DNA of 64,000 nt from CAXXOK01 sp963675925. GTDB lineage: Bacteria > Bacillota > Clostridia > Christensenellales > Aristaeellaceae. Under the pieces are notes generated by a model that searched no databases, was not told the origin of the DNA, and saw only the letters and a program-made list of their open reading frames with translations. Shown piece after piece: positions 49,942-58,162 of this stretch. The first letter of the stretch is position 1; every line of letters begins with the position of its first letter. The translations under genes were made by a program, and so were the position numbers. Where the stretch lies: positions 1,178,001 to 1,242,000 of the forward strand of contig CAXXIB010000004.1 of the NCBI GenBank assembly GCA_963675925.2. The letters are read 5' to 3'.

Positions 49942-50883
49942 ATGGCGTTCAAGCTGAAACATTTCACCGTGGAAAGCTTTAACCGCGATGTAAACCAAAG
50001 CGGTGATTTGCTGCGCAAGTATACCAACTGGAGCGGGTATCGGGCGGGTGTTTCGGCCATGATTGACCAGGCATTTACCTATCATCCGAACACTGAGCGT
50101 GCGTTGGTGCTCGCCGCAGGTAACCTTAACGATATCGACCTACGCTTTCTGTGCGATAAGCTGTCTGCGCTGACCCTGTCCGATGCGGATGTGCACGCGA
50201 TACGGCGGGGGATAGACCGCCAAGGCCTGACGGCTGGTGAACGCGCGAAAATCGAAACGCTGCAATCCGACTATACCGGCATAGAGCACGCCGGACTGTT
50301 TAAAGCGTTGGAAGCCCTGGTGGTGCAAAAAGCTTCTGCCCAAGCGCTGGCAGACCATATGCAGGCAGCACTGCATGCGCTGGCGAGCGTGCCGGTACAG
50401 CCAGATGTAAGGCACTATCCACTGGTGATTTCCTGCCCGGTGTATACCCAGCTGCTGTTTACGCAAATCGAAGTGTTCCTAAGGCTTTTATACGAGGCAC
50501 AGCTGTATGATTATGCCGACCTGAACCTGATTTTGAATGCGGTCTACGGCGCGATGCCCGGCCTGTTGACACGCTATAATACGCTGTTGCTAAACACCTG
50601 CGAACCGGACGGGTTGATTGTGCTGCTGTGTGATATGGTAGAGATGGAAGCAGGCAGCCGGGCGTATCGCGATGCCGGCAAAGCGGCCCATGACGGCCGT
50701 ATCAGCATGCGAGACGCGAATGTGCTGATTGAAGCCCACGGGTCCGAGCTTTCGGGAATTGGACTGCAGGATTTTGAAAAGCGTACGCATACACTTTCAA
50801 AGCAGTACCTGCTGTGGCCGTTTGATGAAAGCAAGTCTTATCTGGTTTCCGCTGTTTTGGCACGGCCTAAGGCTGCGCAATAG
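49942..50883 (+). CDS. Unknown protein with a methyltransferase-like nucleotide-binding motif
   Basis: A 313-residue cytosolic protein; start follows GGGAGG. Residues ~53-65 read RALVLAAGNLNDIDL, similar to the SAM-binding loop and acidic end of Rossmann methyltransferases; it is preceded by the aromatic YTNWSGYRAG. The remainder is mostly helical with no recognisable catalytic motif. It is the first gene after the mbx terminator. I do not recognise the family with confidence; a methyltransferase-fold protein is the best guess. Confidence 0.55.
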   Translation: MAFKLKHFTVESFNRDVNQSGDLLRKYTNWSGYRAGVSAMIDQAFTYHPNTERALVLAAGNLNDIDLRFLCDKLSALTLSDADVHAIRRGIDRQGLTAGERAKIETLQSDYTGIEHAGLFKALEALVVQKASAQALADHMQAALHALASVPVQPDVRHYPLVISCPVYTQLLFTQIEVFLRLLYEAQLYDYADLNLILNAVYGAMPGLLTRYNTLLLNTCEPDGLIVLLCDMVEMEAGSRAYRDAGKAAHDGRISMRDANVLIEAHGSELSGIGLQDFEKRTHTLSKQYLLWPFDESKSYLVSAVLARPKAAQ

Positions 50884-50964
50884 TTTTACTGATAAGAAAA
50901 GAATAATTCTCTATCAGTATTTCAATCAATACCATGTCCTTATGATGTACTACAAATTAATGGT

Positions 50965-51001
50965 ATAAAAAATGGCTCGAATCTCTCCAATTCGAGCCAT
51001 T
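50965..51001 (-). terminator. Intrinsic terminator of the leftward small-protein genes
   Basis: AATGGCTCGAA (50971-50981) pairs with TTCGAGCCATT (50991-51001); read leftward it is followed by a T run (50965-50970). Confidence 0.85.
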
Positions 51002-51005
51002 CAAT

Positions 51006-51131
51006 TCAATGCTTAGTATTCTTGTGATTTACTAATGTTTTAGCCGCTTTGCTTTTTGTGGGCTTGCTCGTTTTGTTTGATGCAAGTTTTTTGCCAGCAG
51101 CACCGACTTTTCCACCATGATGAACAGGCAT
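51006..51131 (-). CDS. Lysine- and alanine-rich 41-residue protein
   Basis: A 41-residue basic protein from ATG 51131, with AAGGAGG eight bases upstream. Nearly a third is lysine (GKKLASNKTSKPTKSKAAK), with a GG and two histidines near the start. No domain is recognised. Basic, low-complexity composition suggests nucleic-acid or polyanion binding, untested. It follows the DUF3892 gene and shares its terminator. Confidence 0.55.
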   Translation of the reverse strand: MPVHHGGKVGAAGKKLASNKTSKPTKSKAAKTLVNHKNTKH

Positions 51132-51144
51132 TGCACTATCCTCC

Positions 51145-51423
51145 TTATACTCTTGGTAACTTGAGTAAGTTGTCATTCGGAGTATCATTGGGTTCAGATC
51201 GACAGTATTTCTCTCCTCTTGCGCTTAGGGCAGGTATAACATATGGGTACGGCGATATATATACCTCAATACTGTCAGGATGGTTCTTTAGATAGTCATA
51301 CAGGCTGGCTTTTGTAAAGAAGCCAGGGTTATTGCATCCATCTATATAGATGGATGCAATTTCTTGGGGATTGTTAGAATCGTGGCATCCATTTTCCATT
51401 TTAATTTTCTTTGCGTACATCAT
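51145..51423 (-). CDS. DUF3892-family protein
   Basis: A 92-residue protein. The second half fits DUF3892 (SIEVYISPYPYVI, then GEKYCRSEPNDTPNDNLLKLPRV, given here in parts: KYCRSEPND and DNLLKLP). AGGAG lies ten bases upstream of ATG 51423. DUF3892 proteins are small and of unknown function, common in accessory regions. Read with the 41-residue gene as one leftward unit. Confidence 0.7.
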   Translation of the reverse strand: MMYAKKIKMENGCHDSNNPQEIASIYIDGCNNPGFFTKASLYDYLKNHPDSIEVYISPYPYVIPALSARGEKYCRSEPNDTPNDNLLKLPRV

Positions 51424-51730
51424 AATTGTGTTTCTCCTGTTGATTGTCTTAGATAAGAAAGCTACAAAGAAGCTGTATATCCTAATAGAACTTTATCGCT
51501 GGAACAAACATGCCAAATGCAATAATAACATGGAGAGATGGCATTGTAATAGAGCGAACGATAAGAAATTACACTAGGTTAATTCAACTAACATTGGCAA
51601 TCTATCTTACATATGTCGTACTGTTACTTAGAAGCAACAGTAGTATATCATGAATGTGGCCCAGATGCAACACTTATTGTTGCTTTTAGGGAACAAAGAT
51701 GATAAGATCAAGAAAAAGGAGGACACGAAT
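51424..51730. promoter_or_regulatory. Divergent control region of the small island
   Basis: No gene in these 307 bases. Two inverted repeats lie before the XRE gene: TACTGTT (51619-51625) with AACAGTA (51636-51642), and GCAACA (51667-51672) with TGTTGC (51678-51683). The shared GCAACA word suggests operators for the XRE protein. No consensus promoter is clear. Confidence 0.5.
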
Positions 51731-52075
51731 ATGGAGAAACAATCTTTTGGAGAATATATAGTCCAACTTCGCAGCCAGAAACATATGAGTCAGAGGAAGC
51801 TGGCAGAAGCGGCAGAATTAACAAACTCCACTATAAGTAGGATTGAGGCGAATTCAGTCAATCCTGATCCAGCAACCCTTGAGAAAATTGCGGTGGCTTT
51901 AAATGTGGATAAAGCAATTCTATTAACAAAATGTGGATACAGTGAAGTTCCGGTAGAATATGTTGTTCTTGCACGAAAAACAGGTGAATTGCCAAGGGAG
52001 AAACAGGAAGAGTTGTATCGGATTTTCAATACAACAATTGATAGCTTTCTTCTCAGTGATGAGGAGGATGACTAG
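51731..52075 (+). CDS. XRE-family regulator paired with an ImmA/IrrE protease
   Basis: A 114-residue protein with an N-terminal HTH_3 (SQRKLAEAAELTNSTISRIEANSVNPDPATLEKIA). RBS AAGGAGG. The C-terminal tail (KTGELPREKQEELYRIFN) probably forms the dimer or protease-contact part. The next gene is two bases downstream. In ICEBs1 and phages such a pair acts as repressor and anti-repressor protease; this pair may be a remnant or a stand-alone stress module. Confidence 0.9.
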   Translation: MEKQSFGEYIVQLRSQKHMSQRKLAEAAELTNSTISRIEANSVNPDPATLEKIAVALNVDKAILLTKCGYSEVPVEYVVLARKTGELPREKQEELYRIFNTTIDSFLLSDEEDD

Positions 52076-52077
52076 TA

Positions 52078-52716
52078 GTGGACAGAACCAATTGGGATGA
52101 GATTACAACGAGAGCCTATCTTACTCTCTTGGAGCTAGATGTTCATGAATTTCCGATTGCTATCAAGAAGCTTAAGCTTAAAGGCGTCAAGGTGATTAGT
52201 TTCCAAAAATACTCAAAAGTAACTGGAGTTGCAATTCAAGAGATTACACTTGAGCATGAATTAGATGATGCATTTCTTATTAAGGGTTTGAGACCAGACT
52301 TACAGATTATTCTATATGATATTGAAAAGTATCCACCTAGATTAAGACATACTCTACTACATGAAATCGGTCATATTAAGTGTAATCATACAGCGCATGG
52401 TGAAGTTGAAGAAGTTGAAGCACATTTTTTTGCAGCACAAGCCAATGCTCCAAATGCTATAATTCGGGAGATTAATCGTCGTGGATATAAAACTGATGTT
52501 ATGTTTTTAATGAATTGTTTTGGATTAAGCGGTGAATCGGCAAAGAAAAAAATAGAATATCTGCAAAAATACCATTTCCAACATACAAACGATTATGATT
52601 CTCTACTATTATCACAATTTCAAGGTTTTATAGATTCAAAGTACCCTGTTAGAATTAGCCAATACGATGATGATTATTTTGATGAACTTGAGAATGAACG
52701 ACAAAACTGGCGCTAG
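52078..52716 (+). CDS. ImmA/IrrE-family zinc metallopeptidase
   Basis: A 212-residue protein with the zinc site LLHEIGHIKCNH and the downstream EVEAHFFAAQANAP (third ligand glutamate). GTG start 52078 with GGAGG ten bases upstream. ImmA/IrrE proteases cut the XRE repressor encoded beside them on a stress or quorum signal. Full length for the family; AT-rich like its partner and unlike the flanking genes. Confidence 0.92.
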   Translation: MDRTNWDEITTRAYLTLLELDVHEFPIAIKKLKLKGVKVISFQKYSKVTGVAIQEITLEHELDDAFLIKGLRPDLQIILYDIEKYPPRLRHTLLHEIGHIKCNHTAHGEVEEVEAHFFAAQANAPNAIIREINRRGYKTDVMFLMNCFGLSGESAKKKIEYLQKYHFQHTNDYDSLLLSQFQGFIDSKYPVRISQYDDDYFDELENERQNWR

Positions 52717-52760
52717 TGCTATATACAATTACACCAAGCGTCTTGATAGGAGGGAGCCCC

Positions 52761-53438
52761 ATGAAACACATTGTTGCGCTGTGTACTGCTGTCCTATTCC
52801 TTTGTACGACTGGGGCGGCGGCTGCGCAGGAAGCACTGCAGCCCACACTCACGCTAATCGGCCATGCGCATATCATGATCACCACCGCCGAAGGCACGGT
52901 GCTCTATATCGACCCGGATACGGTCAAAGGATATACCTATGAGCGGGATGCGGATATCATTCTGGTATCACATGAGCACGGTGACCATAACCAGGTCAAA
53001 CTGGTGCCGCAGGCTGAAGACTGCCAGATTTTGCGTGTGAAGCAAACGATTAACAAAGACGGCAGCTACAATCACTTTACCTTGGGCGAAATTACAATTA
53101 TCCCCGTACCGGCTGCCAACAAGAACCATAAAATCGACCAAACAAACGGCTATATCATTCAATTTGATGGCATTACGGTTTATTTTGCCTCCGATACCAG
53201 CAAGCTGGATTCCATGGCCGATTTGCAGGCGTACAATGTGGATTACGCATTTTACCCCATAGACGGCCAGTACAACATGGGCGCGGCGGAGGCGATGGAA
53301 TGCGCCGCGCTGGTCGGGGCCAAGCACAACACGGCTATCCACTGGTTCAGCGCTAATCCTGCCGCATTCACGCCGGACAATCTGCTGTTTATGGAGTACG
53401 GCCAGACCATCACACTGGAAGCGATCCAAACCGACTGA
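52761..53438 (+). CDS. Exported metallo-beta-lactamase-fold hydrolase (UlaG-like)
   Basis: A 225-residue protein with a signal peptide (MKHIVALCTAVLFLCTTGAAAA). The mature part has SHEHGDHNQ (the HxHxDH metal motif) and DTSK/HWF metal positions of the UlaG/L-ascorbate-lactonase-like MBL group. Start 52761 follows GGAGGG. The substrate is unknown; an external lactonase or phosphodiesterase-like role is possible. In an operon-like arrangement with the next gene (13-base gap). Confidence 0.87.
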   Translation: MKHIVALCTAVLFLCTTGAAAAQEALQPTLTLIGHAHIMITTAEGTVLYIDPDTVKGYTYERDADIILVSHEHGDHNQVKLVPQAEDCQILRVKQTINKDGSYNHFTLGEITIIPVPAANKNHKIDQTNGYIIQFDGITVYFASDTSKLDSMADLQAYNVDYAFYPIDGQYNMGAAEAMECAALVGAKHNTAIHWFSANPAAFTPDNLLFMEYGQTITLEAIQTD

Positions 53439-53451
53439 GAGGAGACCGATT

Positions 53452-53874
53452 ATGATCAAACGCTATGCGAACCTTTCCATTTTCTATGCCATACTTGCGC
53501 TGGCATTCGGCGTATTTTACCGCGAGTTTACCAAGGCCATGCAGTTTACGGAGGGAACCACCTTATCCGTCATTCATCCGCACCTGCTGATGCTGGGAAC
53601 CATCATGTTTCTGCTTCTGATGGTGCTGGAAAAGAATTTTGCTATGGCAGAGACGAAAAACTGGCAAACGCTCATTGTATTTTACAATGTCGGGCTGAGT
53701 ATTACAGTGCTGGGCTTGCTGGTGCGCGGGCTAACGCAGGTCTTGGGAAGCGAACTCAGCGGCGCGCTGGACGCATCCATTTCCGGCGTCTCAGGGCTGG
53801 GGCATACGATACTCGGTGTCAGCCTTGTCATTATTCTGTTTCAAATTAAAAAGCAGGCCGTACAAAAGCCATAA
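53452..53874 (+). CDS. DUF2871 membrane protein
   Basis: A 140-residue protein with four membrane helices and the family motifs FYREFTKAMQF, VIHPHLLMLGT and GHTILGVSLV, with histidines that could bind heme or metal. AGAGGAG upstream. Function not established. Confidence 0.88.
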   Translation: MIKRYANLSIFYAILALAFGVFYREFTKAMQFTEGTTLSVIHPHLLMLGTIMFLLLMVLEKNFAMAETKNWQTLIVFYNVGLSITVLGLLVRGLTQVLGSELSGALDASISGVSGLGHTILGVSLVIILFQIKKQAVQKP

Positions 53875-53892
53875 AAAACGGTCTGCTATCGT

Positions 53893-53924
53893 AAAAATCG
53901 CGTCCTACGAGGACGCGATTTTTT
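53893..53924. terminator. Bidirectional intrinsic terminator
   Basis: AAAAATCGCGTCCT (53893-53906), loop ACG, AGGACGCGATTTTTT (53910-53924). Convergent genes share it; it overlaps the last codons of the Crp/Fnr gene. Confidence 0.9.
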
Positions 53925-54600
53925 GTATGCTTTCTACATCCAAAAGCCGGACGCTGGACAGGTAAAAATCCAGCAGTTTTTCCTGCCGCATCAACCCCAG
54001 CTCCCGCGACATGGAGGGGCGGGAGACGCTTAAGTAGGTTGCCAGCTCGCTTTTGCTCATCGGGAGGATGAAGGTATCCGAGTGAGTAAGGTTTCGCTGC
54101 TCCAGCAGATAGGTGCACAGCTTGGGGCGGATTCCTTTGATCTCCAGATACGCCACCTTTTTGTTCAATCGAATGGCTTTTTCGGATAGGATTTTCAGCA
54201 TGTTCTGCACCAGCGTTTTATGAAAAGCACAGGCGCGTTCGCAGTTGCCTAAAAAGCGCTGCGGGGGAATGAACATGAGTACGCTGTCCCGGCGTGCGGT
54301 GACCGTAGCAGGCCAATGGGTTTGCCCGGCGAAGGCTGCAACCTCCCCAAAGGTTTGCCCTTGCTCGATAAACGATAGTAGCGATTTACTGCCGGCTGCG
54401 TTTTCGTGCAGAATCTCTACCTCACCGCTGACCACAATACCAACGCCTGTCAGCGGATCACCGGGACTGGCGGCAATTTCACCCTTGTCATACTGCTTGA
54501 CTAAGGGGTTGAAGCACGACAGCAGCGAGTGCAGGTCCGCAGGGTGAATCCCGTCAAACAGCGGCGCGGTTGCCAGCGCATCTTCATACAGCAAATCCAA
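53905..54600 (-). CDS. Crp/Fnr-family regulator, probably HcpR-like
   Basis: A 231-residue regulator: cNMP-type barrel (GIVVSGEVEILHENAAG, GQTFGEVAAFAG), a dimer helix, and a Crp-type HTH (PMSKSELATYLSVSRPSMSRELGLM). It is divergent from the ferredoxin-cupin-rubredoxin-hcp operon. HcpR-type Crp/Fnr proteins control hcp in anaerobes under nitrosative stress; position supports that identity. The palindrome at 54616-54631 lies between them. Confidence 0.9.
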   Translation of the reverse strand: MDLLYEDALATAPLFDGIHPADLHSLLSCFNPLVKQYDKGEIAASPGDPLTGVGIVVSGEVEILHENAAGSKSLLSFIEQGQTFGEVAAFAGQTHWPATVTARRDSVLMFIPPQRFLGNCERACAFHKTLVQNMLKILSEKAIRLNKKVAYLEIKGIRPKLCTYLLEQRNLTHSDTFILPMSKSELATYLSVSRPSMSRELGLMRQEKLLDFYLSSVRLLDVESIQKIASS

Positions 54601-54615
54601 GTAAGCACCACCGAT

Positions 54616-54653
54616 TGTATCTGTAGATACAGAGTATTTGTCCTTATCATAAT
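54616..54653 (+). promoter_or_regulatory. Crp/Fnr operator and -10 of the hcp operon
   Basis: TGTATC (54616-54621), four bases, GATACA (54626-54631): an inverted repeat of Crp/Fnr type. A -10-like CATAAT (54648-54653) follows, so the site overlaps the -35 region, fitting activation. The site could also serve autoregulation. Confidence 0.6.
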
Positions 54654-54700
54654 AAGATGAGTACGGAAAGTCAACCTAGGTACAAATGAGGAGAATGCCA

Positions 54701-55420
54701 ATGAAACGAAATATTGTGGTCATCGACCAGGAAAAATGCAACGGCTGCGGCCTGTGCGTGGACGCCTGCCATGAAGGTGCGATCGCCCTGGTGGACGGCA
54801 AAGCCAAACTTTTATCCGAAAGCTACTGCGACGGTCTGGGCGCTTGCCTGCCGCATTGCCCGGTGGATGCCATTACTATTGAAGAACGCGATGTTGACGC
54901 GTTTGACGAGGTGTATGCCATGCAGTATCAGCAGCAAAAGGCAAAACAGGCAGCAGCTGCCCAGCCAAAGCCCATGGCCTGCGGCTGCCCAGGCACCCAA
55001 TCCCGCACCATTGAACGCGCGCAGGCCCCGGCTGTGCAGAGCGCTCCGGCGGAGCCGCAGCTGCAGCAGTGGCCCTGCCAGATCAAGCTGGCCCCGCCTG
55101 CCGCGCCCTACTTTCACCAGGCAAACCTGCTGATTGCGGCCAGCTGCACGGCCTATGCCTATGCCAACGTGCATAGCGAGTTTATGCGTGGCCGCGTTAC
55201 CCTGATCGGCTGTCCCAAGCTGGACGGCGTGGATTATGCAGAAAAGCTGACGGCCATCCTCAGTGCAAACGAGATTAAAAGCGTGACCGTACTGCGCATG
55301 GAGGTACCTTGCTGCGGTGGCATCGTGACGGCGGTGAAAAACGCCATTGTTCAGTCCGGCAAAATGCTGCCCTGGCATGTGATTACCCTTACGACCGACG
55401 GCAAAGTGCTGGAGGATTAA
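54701..55420 (+). CDS. Di-cluster ferredoxin protein with C-terminal domain, Hcp-associated
   Basis: A 239-residue protein. Cluster 1: CNGCGLCVDACHEGAI. Cluster 2: YCDGLGACLPHCPVDAI. Then a Q/A/P-rich linker (residues ~75-125) with a CGCPG motif, and a C-terminal domain with LIGCPKLD and VPCCGGIV. This architecture is regularly encoded next to Hcp and may supply its electrons. AGGAGA upstream. First gene of the operon. Confidence 0.9.
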   Translation: MKRNIVVIDQEKCNGCGLCVDACHEGAIALVDGKAKLLSESYCDGLGACLPHCPVDAITIEERDVDAFDEVYAMQYQQQKAKQAAAAQPKPMACGCPGTQSRTIERAQAPAVQSAPAEPQLQQWPCQIKLAPPAAPYFHQANLLIAASCTAYAYANVHSEFMRGRVTLIGCPKLDGVDYAEKLTAILSANEIKSVTVLRMEVPCCGGIVTAVKNAIVQSGKMLPWHVITLTTDGKVLED

Positions 55421-55423
55421 GCC

Positions 55424-55729
55424 ATGATTGAGGAGCTATTTCACTATACAACGGCCGACGAGAAAACCATGGAGCAGGTTGTTAAGGAAGATACCCTGCA
55501 CCTAAACCACATTGTGCTTAAAAAAGGCGAGAGCTTTCCAAAGCATACCGCCAACGCGACGGTGTACATGACTGTGATGCGCGGTCACCTGCGCATTGCG
55601 CTGGGCGACCAGGCGGAACGCGATTATCAACGTGGAGACCTGCTGAAAATTCCGTTTGGCACGGTGATGCAAGGCTTCAACCACCACGAGGACACCTTGG
55701 AACTTTGGATTGTGAAAATCTTTCACTAG
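55424..55729 (+). CDS. Cupin-domain protein
   Basis: A 101-residue single cupin: HIVLKKGESFPKHTANATVYMTV then GDLLKIPFGTVMQGFNHHEDT, given in parts: KKGESFPKH carries one metal histidine and FNHHED further histidines. Three bases after the ferredoxin gene. Small cupins near redox genes may bind metal or sense redox state; role unknown. Confidence 0.85.
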   Translation: MIEELFHYTTADEKTMEQVVKEDTLHLNHIVLKKGESFPKHTANATVYMTVMRGHLRIALGDQAERDYQRGDLLKIPFGTVMQGFNHHEDTLELWIVKIFH

Positions 55730-55750
55730 GGCGACAAGGGAGGAACCCCC

Positions 55751-55915
55751 ATGAAAAAATACCTATGCGTACCCTGCGGCTATATTTACGATCCTGAGGA
55801 GGGCGACCCGGACAGCGGCATCGCGCCCGGAACTGCGTTTGAGGATATCCCCGACGACTGGGTATGCCCGGTATGCTTTGTAACCAAGGAATACTTTGAG
55901 CCCATTGAAGAATAG
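55751..55915 (+). CDS. Rubredoxin
   Basis: A 54-residue protein, too short for many gene finders. CVPCGYIYDPEEGDPD and WVCPVCF supply the four iron cysteines, and the GIAPGTAFEDIPDDW core is canonical. The usual glycine after the second CPxC is a phenylalanine here (CPVCF), which is unusual. RBS GGAGGA; 12 bases before hcp. Rubredoxin could feed electrons to Hcp or to desulfoferrodoxin. Confidence 0.95.
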   Translation: MKKYLCVPCGYIYDPEEGDPDSGIAPGTAFEDIPDDWVCPVCFVTKEYFEPIEE

Positions 55916-55927
55916 GAGGAACACAAT

Positions 55928-57559
55928 ATGAGTATGTTTTGTTATCAGTGCCAGGAAGCGGCCAAGGGCCAGGGCTGCCAGGTGCGCGGCGTATGCGGCA
56001 AGACCGATGAGGTCGCCAAGCTGCAGGATGTATTGATCTACGCGCTTAAAGGCCTGTCGGAGGTCGTTATCAAAGAAGCCCTTCCGGTGCAGACCCTAAG
56101 TGACGCAAACCGCGCGCTGGTGCATAGCCTGTTTATGACCATTACCAACGCCAATTTCGACCCCGATGCCATCGCCGTGCAGGTGCAAACGGTATTGATG
56201 CTGCGGGACGCATTGAAGAAGTCCGCCAAGGGAGAAACCCTGCACGAGGCGGCAAGCTTCCGCGTCGATACGCGCGCCGACATGCTGGCAAAGGCAGAAA
56301 CGGTCGGCGTACTGGCAACCGAGAACGAGGATGTTCGCTCCCTACGGGAACTGATCGTCTACGGCCTTAAAGGCATGGCCGCCTATACCGAGCATGCCTT
56401 GAACCTGGGCAAGGAAGACCCGGCGATCTATGCGTTTATCTATGAAGCCCTTGCCGCAACGCTGGATGACAGCCTTTCGGCCGAGCAGCTGACTGCGCTG
56501 ACACTGAAAACCGGGGAATTCGGCGTAAAGGCCATGGCATTGCTGGATGCGGCCAATACCAGCAAGTACGGCAACCCCGAAATCACACAGGTTAATATCG
56601 GCGTGCGTGAAAATCCCGCTATTCTGATTTCCGGTCACGACCTGACGGACTTGGAACAGCTTCTTGAGCAAACGGATGGCACGGGCGTGGATGTATACAC
56701 GCACAGCGAAATGCTGCCGGCGCACTACTACCCTGCATTCAAGAAATACACTCATTTTGCGGGCAACTACGGCAACGCCTGGTGGAAGCAGATTACCGAG
56801 TTTGAAAGCTTTCATGGCCCGATACTGTTTACCACAAACTGCATCGTGCCGCCCAGAAGCGAGGAAATCCGCAATCGCATCTTCACCACCAACGCGGCAG
56901 GCTTCCCCGGCTGCAAGCATGTGCCCGTGATGGCGGATGGCAAAAAGGACTTTTCGGAGATCATCGCCCTGGCCAAAACCCTGCCTGCACCAAAGGAAAT
57001 TGAGTCAGGAACAATCGTCGGCGGCTTTGCTCACAATCAGGTGCTGGCTCTGGCGGACAAAGTGGTTGACGCGGTCAAGTCAGGCGCGATCAAGAAATTC
57101 TTCGTGATGGCCGGGTGCGACGGGCGCATGAACACGCGCGATTACTATACCGAGTTTGCCGAGAAACTGCCCAAGGATACCGTCATCCTGACTGCAGGCT
57201 GTGCCAAATATCGTTATAACAAGCTGAACCTAGGCGAGATCGGCGGCATCCCGCGTGTGTTGGACGCCGGTCAATGTAACGACAGCTACTCGCTGGCTGT
57301 GATTGCGCTCAAGCTTAAGGAAGTGTTTGGGCTTGACGACATCAACGACCTGCCCATCGCCTTTAACATTGCCTGGTACGAGCAAAAGGCGGTCATCGTG
57401 CTGCTGGCGCTTCTGTCGCTGGAGGTAAAGAACATCCACCTGGGGCCCACGCTGCCGGCGTTCCTATCGCCGGGTGTGGCCAAGGTGCTGGTCGAGACCT
57501 TCGGCATTGCGGGCATCGGCACCGTTGAGGATGATATCGCCCTGTTTATGAATGCCTAA
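55928..57559 (+). CDS. hcp: Hybrid cluster protein (hydroxylamine reductase / NO-protective)
   Basis: A 543-residue Hcp of the full class I length. N-terminal [4Fe-4S] ligands C5, C8, C17 and C23 (CYQC...CQVRGVC). Hybrid-cluster region residues include GCDGRMNTRDYY, TAGCAKYRYN and the CNDSYS segment. RBS GGAGGA. Hcp reduces NO or hydroxylamine and S-nitrosylates proteins in other bacteria. Upstream ferredoxin and rubredoxin genes are likely electron donors. Confidence 0.96.
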   Translation: MSMFCYQCQEAAKGQGCQVRGVCGKTDEVAKLQDVLIYALKGLSEVVIKEALPVQTLSDANRALVHSLFMTITNANFDPDAIAVQVQTVLMLRDALKKSAKGETLHEAASFRVDTRADMLAKAETVGVLATENEDVRSLRELIVYGLKGMAAYTEHALNLGKEDPAIYAFIYEALAATLDDSLSAEQLTALTLKTGEFGVKAMALLDAANTSKYGNPEITQVNIGVRENPAILISGHDLTDLEQLLEQTDGTGVDVYTHSEMLPAHYYPAFKKYTHFAGNYGNAWWKQITEFESFHGPILFTTNCIVPPRSEEIRNRIFTTNAAGFPGCKHVPVMADGKKDFSEIIALAKTLPAPKEIESGTIVGGFAHNQVLALADKVVDAVKSGAIKKFFVMAGCDGRMNTRDYYTEFAEKLPKDTVILTAGCAKYRYNKLNLGEIGGIPRVLDAGQCNDSYSLAVIALKLKEVFGLDDINDLPIAFNIAWYEQKAVIVLLALLSLEVKNIHLGPTLPAFLSPGVAKVLVETFGIAGIGTVEDDIALFMNA

Positions 57560-57565
57560 CATGGA

Positions 57566-57594
57566 TACCCACCGGGAAACCGGTGGGTAGTCTT
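57566..57594 (+). terminator. Intrinsic terminator of the hcp operon
   Basis: TACCCACCGG, GAAA loop, CCGGTGGGTA (57566-57589). T-poor tail (GTCTTTG), but a stable GNRA-capped stem. Confidence 0.8.
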
Positions 57595-57633
57595 TGTTAA
57601 ATCAGCATCAAATCAGATAAAAATCGGTTTCAA

Positions 57634-57661
57634 TTGGCTGTCGTTTGGCGTATACTATACA
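57634..57661 (+). promoter_or_regulatory. Probable desulfoferrodoxin promoter
   Basis: TTGGCT (57634-57639), 16 bases, TATACA (57656-57661). An overlapping TATACT (57651-57656) is an alternative -10. Confidence 0.5.
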
Positions 57662-57705
57662 TAGTGCATTGATCCATTGAACCAAACAGACAGGAGGGAA
57701 TTATT

Positions 57706-58089
57706 ATGTGCCCAGTTCATTTCTTCTATTGTAAACACTGTGGTAACCTCGTCGGTACGCTCAATTATTCCGGCGTCAATCCCGTGTGCTGCGGCGAGAA
57801 TATGACCGAGCTTACGCCCAATACCGTGGATGCCGCAACGGAAAAGCATGTTCCGGTGATCGAAGTCTCCGGCAACACAGTGACGGTGAAAGTCGGCGAA
57901 GTGGCCCACCCGATGCAGGAAGAGCATTACATCCAGTGGGTGTATCTCCAGACTGAAAACGGCGGCCAGCGCAAATGTCTGACTGCCGGTGGCAAACCGG
58001 AAGCGACGTTTGCAATTGTGGAAGGCGACAAGCCCCTGGCGGCTTACGCGTACTGCAACCTCCACGGCCTGTGGATGACGGAAGTCTAA
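57706..58089 (+). CDS. dfx: Desulfoferrodoxin (superoxide reductase)
   Basis: A 127-residue two-domain protein. Centre I: C9, C12, C28 and C29 (YCKHC and CCGE). Centre II: histidine-rich KHVPV, HPMQEEHYIQW and YCNLHGLW, which hold the reactive Fe(His)4Cys site. GGAGG upstream of the ATG. It reduces superoxide to peroxide in anaerobes; the rubredoxin at 55751 is a likely electron donor. Confidence 0.96.
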   Translation: MCPVHFFYCKHCGNLVGTLNYSGVNPVCCGENMTELTPNTVDAATEKHVPVIEVSGNTVTVKVGEVAHPMQEEHYIQWVYLQTENGGQRKCLTAGGKPEATFAIVEGDKPLAAYAYCNLHGLWMTEV

Positions 58090-58102
58090 GCGGTTCCCAT
58101 CT

Positions 58103-58132
58103 AAAAAACCCGCCCGAATGGGCGGGTTTTTT
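58103..58132. terminator. Bidirectional intrinsic terminator
   Basis: AAAAAACCCGCCC (58103-58115), GAAT, GGGCGGGTTTTTT (58120-58132), between convergent dfx and Rrf2 genes. Confidence 0.92.
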
Positions 58133-58162
58133 AGTACAGAGATTTGCATGCATTGAAGCACG

